Source: Planctomycetaceae bacterium (GTDB lineage: Bacteria > Planctomycetota > Planctomycetia > Pirellulales > Pirellulaceae). Taken from it: DNA of 64,000 bases. Positions within the stretch are counted from its first letter, which is position 1. Each line of letters begins with the position of its first letter. The notes beneath the pieces are model-generated. The model worked only from the letters and a program-made list of their open reading frames with translations. It was not told where the DNA came from and searched no databases. The translations under genes were made by a program, and so were the position numbers. The stretch lies in assembly GCA_002709225.1 (NCBI GenBank), contig PAQH01000010.1, forward strand, positions 35,636 through 99,635. Direction: 5' to 3'. Shown piece after piece: positions 53,181 to 63,600 of this stretch.

Positions 53181-55082
53181 TCAACGCAATGCCTCCAATT
53201 GGTTACGGCGAATTCGATACAAAACAATTGTATCGGCCGCTCCCCGCGTAATGGGGGAAGGCAACTCCGGATGCTTGCTGGGTACCCCGGGACGCACTGC
53301 TATTTTCTTAACCAATTGGGCCGGTGACACAAAGTTCAATAATGTCGCGACATTCATCTCGTTGGGCAGCACCGCAACCGGTTGTAGACTTCCCCTCACG
53401 GACTCCAGGGCGCGCCGTGCTGGACTACCAGGCTGATTTACAATCAGAAAATCAACGAGCAGAAAACACTCGCGCGTGACATCAATTTGCGTCAAGGTTT
53501 CCCGAAAATCGCGATCCGCCAGCAAGTAATGCTCTCGGGGACAATAAACTGCAAGGTTTGGCTGACCTTGACAAAGGATGACAGCCGTCGGCGAAGTGTG
53601 TTTCTGAATGGCCGCCGCCACCCGTCGATAACTCCCTCCGGTCTCCCAGCGATTCCACATTGCTTGCGACGGCCAAAAACCGAATGGTTGCCAGACGGCG
53701 AAACAGGCGGCCAGCCCCAGGCCCAAACCCCAGGACCGCGGACCTCCCCAGCGAACCAGGAAAAACGGTTCTGATTGGCGCCGTTCCGCGTCAGCAAGGC
53801 CGGACAGGGCACGTGCGATCGCGGGCACGACCAAGCCGATTGCAGCCGGAAGCATGGGTACCAGGAGGCGCGCATACGGCTGGTACAGTGGGGTTGCCAC
53901 AAAAAATGCCAGCGCCCAGGTGGCAATCAGCACCTCAGGCCAACGTCCTCGCAAGAGCGCCAACGGGGCGCAAAACGGGACTAATAGCAAGAGTGTTCCA
54001 TCCACGCCCGCACCGAGTAGTGCACAGGTAGCGCAAGCTGCCAGTCCGAGTACCCACCTGGCTCCACGCTTCAAGACTAGCCGAGGCAGAATTGCAAATG
54101 CGACACAGGCGATGACGCTCAACGCGCAGAGCCAACCGACGTTCCGCAGGGCTGCCACTGTTTCCAGCAATGTCAACGCGTGCCAGGGCCAACTGAACCA
54201 ACCGCCAAAATAACCCGCATGATGTTCCAAGACGGCTCGATAGCCCCCCGGATAAACGGTCTCAACGTAACCGGCCCAGGGCAGAAAACCACAGACCGCA
54301 AGTAAACCTGCCAGGACCAGGCACAGCAGCAGCTGCAAGGCCACACGAACTGGCAGGGCTGTCGGCAGCCAGGGTCTCTTCGCCACGCCGCGTACCATTA
54401 ATACCAACACCGCTGTGCCGGCAACCACCAAAGGCATCCAACCATTGTATTTCGTATTCCAGGCTGCCGCTGTGAAGAAGCCTGTCGCCAACACCCAACC
54501 GCATAGACGCCAGCGGCCCGTCCAGGGCGAAGTGGAACTCCCAGCTGGAGCTGACGTGGAAGGCACGGCTGAACCTTGCCTTTGAAGCGTTTCCGCCAAT
54601 CGCAGACACGAGTAGATCGCCAACACGAACCAAAGTGTTAAGGGAACGTCCGTCAAAACCATACGTGAAAACACCCGATGCAAATCACTCGTTGCCAGTA
54701 AACTTGTCATCAAGAGGGCGATCCAATTCGTGGTGAGACGTTGAAACACCCAGAACGAGATCGGCAGTGTCGCCGCTCCACATAGAACAACGAGTACCTG
54801 TGCCAACGTGGGCCAGGTCATACGCAGCAAGCCAAAACCCACACCCAAGAAACAGGGAAACAATGGTGGTGCATGCAAGGGTTGCGCGGAATGCATCGCG
54901 CCGGTGGCTGCAAATTCGGCTCCGCTGAGTACGTAAATCGCCTCGTCGTAGTGGCACATCGTCAGACTGCCCACACCGTGGAAACGCAACAACAGCCCCG
55001 CCAAAACGATGACCAGCAAACAGCACACCTGATTCCGAGTGAGCTGCTGGATCGCGTGCCCATCCTCTTCTCGATGTTTCAT
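53181..55082 (-). CDS. GT-C membrane glycosyltransferase, ArnT/PMT-like
   Basis: About 633 residues from ATG 55082. Ten or more membrane segments; the first loop has MCHYDEAIYVLSGAEFAATG with the Asp-Glu expected for the active site. DLHRVFSRMVLTDVPLTLWF resembles the second acidic region of this family. The soluble tail ends IVLYRIRRNQLEALR, very like the neighbour's LREPRLRNRLEALR. The two genes are tandem but not recent duplicates. The start codon lies at the edge of a 20-bp duplication and has no clear ribosome-binding site, so the start is uncertain. Divergent from the PSCyt1 gene. Confidence 0.87.
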   Translation of the reverse strand: MKHREEDGHAIQQLTRNQVCCLLVIVLAGLLLRFHGVGSLTMCHYDEAIYVLSGAEFAATGAMHSAQPLHAPPLFPCFLGVGFGLLRMTWPTLAQVLVVLCGAATLPISFWVFQRLTTNWIALLMTSLLATSDLHRVFSRMVLTDVPLTLWFVLAIYSCLRLAETLQRQGSAVPSTSAPAGSSTSPWTGRWRLCGWVLATGFFTAAAWNTKYNGWMPLVVAGTAVLVLMVRGVAKRPWLPTALPVRVALQLLLCLVLAGLLAVCGFLPWAGYVETVYPGGYRAVLEHHAGYFGGWFSWPWHALTLLETVAALRNVGWLCALSVIACVAFAILPRLVLKRGARWVLGLAACATCALLGAGVDGTLLLLVPFCAPLALLRGRWPEVLIATWALAFFVATPLYQPYARLLVPMLPAAIGLVVPAIARALSGLADAERRQSEPFFLVRWGGPRSWGLGLGLAACFAVWQPFGFWPSQAMWNRWETGGSYRRVAAAIQKHTSPTAVILCQGQPNLAVYCPREHYLLADRDFRETLTQIDVTRECFLLVDFLIVNQPGSPARRALESVRGSLQPVAVLPNEMNVATLLNFVSPAQLVKKIAVRPGVPSKHPELPSPITRGAADTIVLYRIRRNQLEALR

Positions 55083-55119
55083 GGCGTTGTGCCGCGTTAC
55101 ATGGCGTTGTGCCGCGTTG
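55080..55119. repeat. Tandem duplication, 20 bp x 2, at a start codon
   Basis: CATGGCGTTGTGCCGCGTTA is repeated with one difference. Each copy carries ATG on the minus strand; the distal one is followed directly by TAA, making a start-stop pair 17 bases upstream of the gene's own ATG. Confidence 0.9.
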
Positions 55120-55178
55120 CTGAAACAAACTGCCAACCGCTTCAGAACCGGCTCGAGAAATGGAGAAAGGAAACGCTT

Positions 55179-55207
55179 TTGACCCTCTGAACAGCGATCG
55201 CTATACT
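55179..55207 (+). promoter_or_regulatory. Strong promoter of the PSCyt1-DUF1549-DUF1553 gene
   Basis: TTGACC (55179-55184), 17 bases, TATACT (55202-55207): near consensus. Transcription would begin near 55214. This places any start codon before it (for example at 55160) outside the transcript and supports ATG 55247. Confidence 0.6.
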
Positions 55208-55246
55208 ACCCTAGGTTGTTTCCATTCAACAGGTTATGTCAATACC

Positions 55247-58200
55247 ATGATCCGCCAGACACGTTCTCCAGCGCCTCTCCGGGGTAACGCAACATACGTA
55301 CTGGGGCTCTCTGTGCAGTGGATCATAGCCATCGGCGCTGGCTCCGCCCTGTCCGCTCAGCCTCCCACAGAAACAAATTTCAGCCCAGCATCGCTCGAGT
55401 TTTTTGAGAAACAGGTCAGGCCACTACTGGCCAAGCGCTGTTTTAGCTGTCACAGCGGCAAATCAAAATCACTTAAGGGAAACCTGCGGCTCGATTCGCG
55501 GAAACTCGCATTGCGGGGTGGTGATACCGGTCCCGCAATCGTGCCGGGAGTCCCTGTGAAGAGCCTGCTGGTAGACGCCATCAATTATGGTGACGTCTAC
55601 CAGATGCCACCCAAGGGCAAGCTGCCCGCGGCCGAAATTCAAATACTGACCGAGTGGGTCAAGCAGGGTGCCCCCTGGCCCGCTGAGGATCTCACCGTAC
55701 CTGACCCCAGCCAGGCTTTTGATCTGGCGCAACGCAAAGCCGCACACTGGTGCTGGCAACCGCTGCGGAACTATCCCTTGCCCACCATCGGTGACCAGGA
55801 CTGGCCTCTCCAGGACCTGGACCATTTTATCCTGGCCCAACTGGAAAAGGCCGGACTGACTCCCGCAACACCTGCGGATAAATACACACTGCTGCGTCGA
55901 GTAACTTTGGATCTGACAGGGCTAACACCGACGACGGAAGAAATCGCAAATTTTGTTGCAGACACCTCCGAACAAGCCTATCTAAAAGTCATTAACCGCC
56001 TGCTCGCGTCGCCACGTTTCGGAGAACGTTGGGCCCGACACTGGCTCGATCTGACGCGTTTCGCGGAGTCCTACGGCCACGAGGCGGATTACCCGATCCG
56101 CAACGCCCACGTTTACCGCGACTACCTGATCCGGGCGTTCAATGAAGATTTACCCTACAACGATTTCGTCGTGGAACAGATCGCTGGTGACCTGTTGAAA
56201 CGACCTCGACTGGAAGCCACTACCGGGCGGAATGAATCCCGCATCGCCACCGGCTTCTGGTGGCTTGGTGAAGCGACCCATTCTCCTGTCGACGTGCGAG
56301 GGGACGAAGCGGGCCGCATCGACAACCAGATCGATGTCATGTCCAAAGCATTTCTGGGCCTGACCGTTGCCTGCGCGCGGTGTCACGACCATAAATTTGA
56401 TGCGATCAGTACGCGTGATTATTACGCTCTGGCTGGGTACCTGCAGAGTTCTCGGCGCACCCAGGCCATGCTTTACCCACCTGCAACCACCAGCAAGATC
56501 GTCAAACAAGTGGTCGCGGGGCAACGTGAAACAACGGCGTTACTCGGCCGTGAACTGCGATCGATCGCTGCCGCATCGCCCAATCAGTTCAGTACCTATC
56601 TGCAGGCAGCCACCGAAGCGCTGCACGGATCGGCCCAGGCGGGGGAACCGCCAGAGCGAATCGTCTTTGCAGACTTCGAGACTGGCAACTATGGTCTGTG
56701 GACAGCCACCGGGACAGCGTTCGGAACGGCACCGCAGGATAAGGAAAGCACACCCGAGTACCAAGGGAACTTACTCGCCAAGGGCAAACACTGGGTCAAT
56801 TCACACAATGCCCGTGACAAGAGCCAGAAAGACGCCGACGCGCATGTCGGAACACTCACCAGTCCGACCTTTACGATCGAGAAGTCGTACATCCATTTCC
56901 TCGTCGGAGGTGGGCAGCATCCCGGCAAGACCTGCGTCAATCTACTGGTTGACGGAGAAACCGTGCGCAGCCAGACCGGGTTTAATTCCAACCAGATGCG
57001 TCCGGTGTTGTTTGACACCACGCCCTGGCGGGGAAAACAAGCGCAAATTCAGGTCGTCGACCGGGAACCTAGCAGTTGGGGAAATATCGGCGTCGACCAT
57101 TTCATTTTCAGCGACCACCCGGCAACCGCGGGCGGACGGGCGATTCAATCGGTTGCTGCTACCCACCAGCTCAACCCCGCGCTACTGACTCGCTGGACGC
57201 GCGCGATTGCCTCGTTGGCGAAACTGCCGGACCACCATCCCATGAAGGCGTGGGCGCGGTTGGGGCATCTTCCCCCCGACCAGTTCGAGAAACAACTTTC
57301 CGACTATACCGCCGCCGTTACCGAGCAGTTGAATCGCGCCCAGGCGGCAGAGTCAAAGTACCATCCGATCAGCACATTCGCTCCCGACATCAATGACTGG
57401 ATGACCGACGGACCCGCTTTTTCGGCCACACCACTGCGCCACGCCCGTATCCAGCCGGGGCACAACCCTCCCCAGTTGTTGGCGGTCGACAGCATTCATA
57501 GCGGTGCCAAATCACTCCGTCTGCGCGGCGTACTGAGAACACCAACCTTTGAAATTACCCACAAGAACATCTTCTATCGATTACGTGGCACAACCGGGCA
57601 GGTCCGGATCATCATCGACGGCCACTTCATGTTTGACCACAATGGCCTGCTGTTTAACGGGGTCAAGTTTGATGTCAACAAGGAAGATTACTATTGGCAT
57701 CGGCAACACAACGACGTCAGCCGCTACGTCGGACATAAAGCCTACATCGAGATCATCGACCAGGGAGAGGGCGCCGTGGAACTGGCGCAACTGCTCCAGT
57801 CCGACGAAACCTCTCCACCGCCGCCCGTGGACCGGGCTTTCCTGGAAATCACGGAAGACCACCCGAAAAACCACGCGCAGCTGGCCTCCGCATTCGACCG
57901 CCAATGGCACCAGGCAATCCAGCATTGGAGCGACGGGAAACTTACGCAAACCAACGTGCAGATCATCAATTGGCTACTCTCCAATGAACTGCTCCCGTTA
58001 CCCGACCGCAGCCAGCAGACGATTCAAGAACAAAGCGTCAGGCACCGAGACCTCGTCAAGCACTTCCCCGAACCAACGCGCGCATTGACGATGGTGGATG
58101 GCAGCCCTGAAGACGAACGCCTCTTCATTCGTGGCAACCACAAAACTCTGGGAGCCGTTGTCCCACGCAAGTTCTTGACGGCCATCGCCGGCCCGCAAAA

Positions 58201-59107
58201 CGCGCAACAATACCCTGGCAGTGGCCGGCTCGACTTGGCTCACAAGATCGCCGCACCTGATAATCCACTCACCGCACGAGTCCTTGTCAATCGGGTCTGG
58301 CACCACCTGACCGGACGGGGCATCGTCCCTTCTGTCGACAATTTCGGGGTACTCGGCGCCCGTCCGACCCACCCTGAGTTGCTTGACCACCTGGCCCTCA
58401 AGTTCATCTCCGATGGTTGGTCCATCAAGTCGCTGCTGCGGACTGTTCTGCTGAGCCAAACGTATCAAATGTCGTCAACGCTTGATCCCCGACAACACGA
58501 ACAAGATCCCGAAAACAAGTTGCTCCACCGGATGCGCATGAGACGGCTGCAAGGTGAGCCGATTCGCGATTCCATTCTGCACATCTCCGGTGAGTTGTCC
58601 TCAGAGATGTACGGACCCAGCATTCCCGTCCATCTCACCAAGCACATGCCTGGCCGTGGCAGTGGCACGTTTCCCAGTGGCCCACTCGATGGGAAAGGGC
58701 GGCGCAGCATTTACATTCTTGTCCGGCGCAATTTTCTGCCACCGATGATGCTCGCGTTTGACACGCCCTTTCCGGCGACGTGCGTGGGTAGACGGAACGT
58801 ATCCAACGTACCATCACAGGCGCTGATTCTGATGAACGATCCTTTCATCATTCAGCAGATGAACAAATGGGCTCAGAAGATTGTCGCTCGTAAAAACGAG
58901 TCGGTGGAACAACGAATTGAACGGATGTATTTGCGCGCGCTCGGTCGCCCGGTGACAACAGAACTGCTTACCGATCTGGGTGACTTCCTCACCCTGCAAC
59001 GAAACGAGTATCAAATCGACGAATCCCAACTACTGACGGACGTGCGACTCTGGGCAGATCTGGGACACGTCCTGATCAACACGAAACCCTTTATTTACAT
59101 TGATTGA
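55247..59107 (+). CDS. PSCyt1-DUF1549-DUF1553 secreted cytochrome-like protein with two inserted beta-sandwiches
   Basis: 1,286 residues. Signal peptide (LGLSVQWIIAIGAGSALSA) then the PSCyt1 domain with CFSCH (residues 65-69), a c-type haem site. DUF1549 spans ~165-400 (DHFILAQLEKAGLTPATPAD, ARHWLDLTRFAESYGHEAD). Two beta-sandwich insertions follow: ~471-623 (ADFETGNYGLWTATGTAFG, HPGKTCVNLLVDGETV, VDHFIFSDH), which resembles the accessory sandwich of GH32 enzymes, and ~751-843 (LRLRGVLRTPTFEI, VRIIIDGHFMF). DUF1553 occupies ~990-1240 (LDLAHKIAAPDNPLTARVLV). This family is a planctomycete trademark, thought to handle polysaccharides with its DUF1501 partner, which follows 45 bases on. Confidence 0.95.
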   Translation: MIRQTRSPAPLRGNATYVLGLSVQWIIAIGAGSALSAQPPTETNFSPASLEFFEKQVRPLLAKRCFSCHSGKSKSLKGNLRLDSRKLALRGGDTGPAIVPGVPVKSLLVDAINYGDVYQMPPKGKLPAAEIQILTEWVKQGAPWPAEDLTVPDPSQAFDLAQRKAAHWCWQPLRNYPLPTIGDQDWPLQDLDHFILAQLEKAGLTPATPADKYTLLRRVTLDLTGLTPTTEEIANFVADTSEQAYLKVINRLLASPRFGERWARHWLDLTRFAESYGHEADYPIRNAHVYRDYLIRAFNEDLPYNDFVVEQIAGDLLKRPRLEATTGRNESRIATGFWWLGEATHSPVDVRGDEAGRIDNQIDVMSKAFLGLTVACARCHDHKFDAISTRDYYALAGYLQSSRRTQAMLYPPATTSKIVKQVVAGQRETTALLGRELRSIAAASPNQFSTYLQAATEALHGSAQAGEPPERIVFADFETGNYGLWTATGTAFGTAPQDKESTPEYQGNLLAKGKHWVNSHNARDKSQKDADAHVGTLTSPTFTIEKSYIHFLVGGGQHPGKTCVNLLVDGETVRSQTGFNSNQMRPVLFDTTPWRGKQAQIQVVDREPSSWGNIGVDHFIFSDHPATAGGRAIQSVAATHQLNPALLTRWTRAIASLAKLPDHHPMKAWARLGHLPPDQFEKQLSDYTAAVTEQLNRAQAAESKYHPISTFAPDINDWMTDGPAFSATPLRHARIQPGHNPPQLLAVDSIHSGAKSLRLRGVLRTPTFEITHKNIFYRLRGTTGQVRIIIDGHFMFDHNGLLFNGVKFDVNKEDYYWHRQHNDVSRYVGHKAYIEIIDQGEGAVELAQLLQSDETSPPPPVDRAFLEITEDHPKNHAQLASAFDRQWHQAIQHWSDGKLTQTNVQIINWLLSNELLPLPDRSQQTIQEQSVRHRDLVKHFPEPTRALTMVDGSPEDERLFIRGNHKTLGAVVPRKFLTAIAGPQNAQQYPGSGRLDLAHKIAAPDNPLTARVLVNRVWHHLTGRGIVPSVDNFGVLGARPTHPELLDHLALKFISDGWSIKSLLRTVLLSQTYQMSSTLDPRQHEQDPENKLLHRMRMRRLQGEPIRDSILHISGELSSEMYGPSIPVHLTKHMPGRGSGTFPSGPLDGKGRRSIYILVRRNFLPPMMLAFDTPFPATCVGRRNVSNVPSQALILMNDPFIIQQMNKWAQKIVARKNESVEQRIERMYLRALGRPVTTELLTDLGDFLTLQRNEYQIDESQLLTDVRLWADLGHVLINTKPFIYID

Positions 59108-59152
59108 CGTCGGCTTCCTTATTTCCCCACGTACAGCAAGTGGCAACACACC

Positions 59153-60586
59153 ATGGCACACTGCGGCAGCTTCATTCCACACCCCACGACACGCCGTGAA
59201 ATGCTACGTACTAGCGCAAACGGATTCGGTGCACTGGCATTGAGCAGCCTCCTGGCCAAGGATCAGCTACTGGCGACGGAAGAGCAGGGGGCGTCTGGTA
59301 GGACCAACCGGAAGACCCATTTTCCACCCAAAGTCAAGAACGTGATCTACTTGTACATGGATGGCGGACCGTCCCAGGTGGATAGTTGGGATCCCAAAAC
59401 ACGGCTGGTATCGGAACATGGCAAGCCATTCGGAATGAAGATTGAACCGACGCAGTTCAACAACATCGGGACGACGTTCGCCAGCCCCTGGAAATTCCAG
59501 AATTATGGTGAAAGTGGCATTCCCGTCAGCGAGCTTTTTCCCCACATCGCCAAGCATGTCGACGACCTGGCGGTGGTCCGCTCAATGACGTCCGCCTTTT
59601 CGGAACACACCAACGCGAATTTTTTTCTGCACACGGGTACGGGCTTTCAAGGTCGGCCGAGCATGGGCGCCTGGATTGGATATGGACTAGGTAGTGAAGC
59701 AGAAGACCTGCCCGCATTCGTGGTCCTCAACGGTGGCTTAATACCGTCGGGCGGACTCGACAACTTCAATAATGGGTTTCTACCAGCGACCTACCAGGGT
59801 TCTATCCTGGGACCTGGCGACCCCCCGGTGGCGTACATTCAAAGATCCGAAGCGACGGCTGCGTTGCAAAAAAACAAGTTATCTCTCTTGAACAAGCTTG
59901 ACCGACGGGCTGCCGATGCGAGAAAGGGCGCCGACCAGATCGAATCGGCAATCGCCAATTACGAACTGGCGTACCGCATGCAATCCGCGATCCCCGACCT
60001 GACCGACCTCAATCAGGAGTCCCAGGAAACGCGCCGCCTTTATGGTATGGAAGCAAAATCAAAAGGGACCGCAACTTTCGGCAAGCAGTGCCTGCTGGCA
60101 CGACGAATGGTCGAACGAGGCGTACGTTTCGTCGAATTGACCTGTCCGGGCATCGGACACGACCGCTGGGATCAACACGTCAACCTGAAACAAGGCCATG
60201 CTGACAATGCGCGCGCCATCGACCAGCCAATTGGCGCCTTGTTGAGCGACCTTAAGCACCGAGGCCTATTCAACGAAACACTTATCGTCTGGTCCGGGGA
60301 ATTTGGCCGCACACCTTTTGCCCAGGGTTCCAATGGGCGCGATCACAATCCCTTCGGATTCAGTTTGTGGATGGCTGGTGGGGGAATCAAGGGTGGGACG
60401 GTACATGGCCAAACCGATGAGTACGGTTATAAGGCGATCGAAAACAAACAGGAAATCCACGACCTGCATGCCACAATGCTCCACCTGTTGGGAATGGACC
60501 ACACCAGGATGACATTCCGTTTCAGTGGGCGCGACATGAGGTTGACGGACGTACACGGTCATGTGATCCATGAAATTCTCGCCTAG
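59153..60586 (+). CDS. DUF1501 secreted sulfatase-like protein
   Basis: 477 residues; partner of the PSCyt1 gene just upstream. Twin-arginine-type leader TTRREMLRTSANGFGALALS. Core: VIYLYMDGGPSQVDSWDPK, VVRSMTSAFSEHTNANFFLH, VELTCPGIGHDRWDQHVNLK, IVWSGEFGRTPFAQGSNGRD with HNPFGFSLWMAGGG. The Asp/His residues are intact. This is the canonical planctomycete pair, exported folded and likely acting on the same substrate as the haem protein. The frame overlaps a possible early start of the next gene. Confidence 0.95.
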   Translation: MAHCGSFIPHPTTRREMLRTSANGFGALALSSLLAKDQLLATEEQGASGRTNRKTHFPPKVKNVIYLYMDGGPSQVDSWDPKTRLVSEHGKPFGMKIEPTQFNNIGTTFASPWKFQNYGESGIPVSELFPHIAKHVDDLAVVRSMTSAFSEHTNANFFLHTGTGFQGRPSMGAWIGYGLGSEAEDLPAFVVLNGGLIPSGGLDNFNNGFLPATYQGSILGPGDPPVAYIQRSEATAALQKNKLSLLNKLDRRAADARKGADQIESAIANYELAYRMQSAIPDLTDLNQESQETRRLYGMEAKSKGTATFGKQCLLARRMVERGVRFVELTCPGIGHDRWDQHVNLKQGHADNARAIDQPIGALLSDLKHRGLFNETLIVWSGEFGRTPFAQGSNGRDHNPFGFSLWMAGGGIKGGTVHGQTDEYGYKAIENKQEIHDLHATMLHLLGMDHTRMTFRFSGRDMRLTDVHGHVIHEILA

Positions 60587-60659
60587 CCGTGTGGCAAAAC
60601 CACCGGTTGAACCTCTCGCGGCTACCAGCGCAATTGGACCCGTTGTGGAGACGCTTTCC

Positions 60660-63600
60660 ATGCTGTCACCAATTGAGAACAAACCCACTTTTTCCTGGTA
60701 CCGCGAGAACCGGCAACCCCTTGGCTGGTTGGGCGCACTAGCTACATTCTTCCTCGCGCTGAACTGCGCTGCGCGGTTACGTGGCGAGGATGATGGAATT
60801 TACGGCAAATGGATCATGACGCCACGCTATGCGCGCGAAGGAAAACTGATTCCTGCCACCGGGAAATTAGCGGGGACGATTCGAGGTGCTCAATTTTCGA
60901 AACAATCTCCCAGCGCCCTGGTGTTTGACGGAAAGCAAGGATTCCTTACGCTAGCGGACAATCTCATCGAGGCCCAACTACCACGCCCGCAACTGACTGC
61001 CGAAGCGTGGGTTTTGGTGCAATCCACCTCCGAATGGGGCGCTTTCGCGTCCGCGATCCAGGACAACGGCGAATACGAACGAGGTTGGATGCTGGGGTAT
61101 CGAGGCGCTCGATTCTGTTTTGGACTCGTGAGCAGCAAGAAACGGCGTTTGACCTACCTGACCGCCAATACCGATTTCGCCATCGGAAGCTGGTATTACG
61201 TAGCAGCGACCTATGACGGCCAAACGATGAATCTGTACGTTGATGGCCAACTCGCCGCCAGTTCCAAAGAACAGACCGGAGACATCTTGTATCCAGAACG
61301 GGGCCGATTCGGACTCGGCGGCTACCGCGACGATGACGAGTTCTATCCACTCGACGGTCGCATTGCCGAAGTGAGTGTGCATCGACAGGTTCTTTCAGGA
61401 CGTGAAATCACCAGGCGTTTTTCGAACCGCAAACAGGATTTTCCTGGGATCGTAGCCAGCCGCACCGTGGGCGACGACTGGCCCACGTACCTGCGTGACG
61501 ATTTACGATCAGGAATGAGCACTAGTGAACTCCAGTGGCCGCTCAAATTGGCCTGGCGGTACCGAGCGAAACATCCCCCCGCCCCGGCATGGCCACCTCC
61601 CGCGAAGCAGAACTTCTGGCGCGAAGAATTCAACTTGCCGGCACGGGTCACCTACGATCGCGCCATGCACGTGGTATCCGATGGAAACAACGTATTCTTT
61701 GGATCCTCAGCCGACGACCAGCTACATTGTCTCGACCTGAGCACCGGAGCGACACGTTGGGTTTTCTTTGCTGAAGGCCCGATCCGGCTGGCGCCAACTC
61801 TCTGGAAAAACCGGGTTTACTTCGGATCGGACGATGGTCACGTCTACTGCCTGACCTCTCAGCAGGGTAGGCAACTCTGGAAATTCCGCGCCGGCCCTCG
61901 CGACCGCAGGATCCCCGGTAATGGACGCATTATCTCAGCCTGGCCTGTACGCAGCGGCGTGATCATCGACGACGGACGGATCCGTTTCGCGGCGGGCCTG
62001 TTTCCCAACCAAGGCACTTTCCAATACCTCCTGGACGCGCAAACCGGCAAGCAGTTGGCCTCGGGAACAATTGCTTTCTCACCGCAAGGGTATATGACAA
62101 AACGCGGCAACTCACTGGCAATTGCGCAAGGTCGCGGCCCCCAGGTGCAACTGGCAAAACTTCAGCGCGCTGGTAAACCGCTCCCCATGCCATCAGGAAA
62201 GTGGGCCGAACAATACCCGTACTCCTTCGTCGGCGCCGCGAATAGCTGGATCGCTGGTGGCGCGGAGCAAGTCGCGGCGTTCGACTCCACATCCGGGAAG
62301 CAAATTTGGCGTGCCCAAGTCGAAGGCAGAGCCTACGGCCTCGCAGTCACCGCGGGCCACCTGCTGGTCAGCACAGACCGCGGCAACATCTATTGCTTCG
62401 CCCCGCCTGCTCATCCTCGAAGCGATCCGCCTCCCGAGCCGTCACAGCGCCACGGGGACTCAAGTCCCACAGGGCCTATGTCACGATTGGCACAGCGACT
62501 CGTACAATCCACCGGCGCCGACATCGGCTACGCGTTGTTGCTGGGTAGTGGCAATGGTCGACTCGCCGGTGAGTTGGCTCGCCGGACCCGACTCCGGATC
62601 ATCTGTGTCGACCCTGTCGGCAAACGAGTGGATCAGGCACGCCAGTATCTCGCCGACAAAGGCCACTATGGTCAAGTCGTTGTGCATCGTGGCAGACTTT
62701 CGGTATTGCCATACGGCTCAGCCCTTTTCAACCTCGTGATCTATGTCGCTCCCACCGGCCGGGCTTCAGTACCTGCCGCCATAAAAAAAGAAATCCTGCG
62801 TGTCCTGCATCCCAATTCAACTGCGGTGTTGACGGACCAAACCGGCACAACCTGGATGGAACTGCACCGAGCCGCGTTAGCGGGTACAGGTGACTGGACA
62901 CACATGTATGCCAATCCCGCGAACACTTCCTGCAGTCTGGACAAACGCGTGCGCGACCAATTGCAGTTACAGTGGTTCGGTCCACCAGGGCCGCGAGACA
63001 TGGTAGACCGTCACCACCGTACCGTCCCTCCACTCGTCTGTGACGGCCGGCTTTTCATTCCTGGAGACAATCGCGTCATCGGCGTCGACGCGTACAACGG
63101 CAGCCTCCTGTGGAATGTCGAAGTCGCCGATTCACGACGCATTGGTGCGCTGCGAGATGCCGGCAGCATGGTCGCCACCGAAGATTATCTCTATGTGCTC
63201 GCCAGAGACCGCTGCTATGGACTCAACGCCCGCACGGGAGCTTCAGAACGCAATTTTTCCGCCCCGCTTTCCGCCGACGGCCAATTGCGATACTGGGGTT
63301 ATGTGGCGCGCGTCGGTGATCGTTTATTCGGCAGCACTACACGCCCTGGCGCCTCACGCACAGAGCAATCGCGACAGACCATTGACGAAACCTATTACGA
63401 CCACATCCCCATCGTCACCAGCGACCGCCTGTTTGCGCGGCAGCGCCACAGCGGCGAGCCACTGTGGGATTACACACCCACCACCGGTGCCATTCTCAAC
63501 CCAACCATCACGATAGCGAACAACCGCCTGTTTTTTGTGCAAAGCAATATTGCCTCTACGTTGGCAGAAGAGAGCGGCAGGTCCCAGCTTCCTGAACTAC

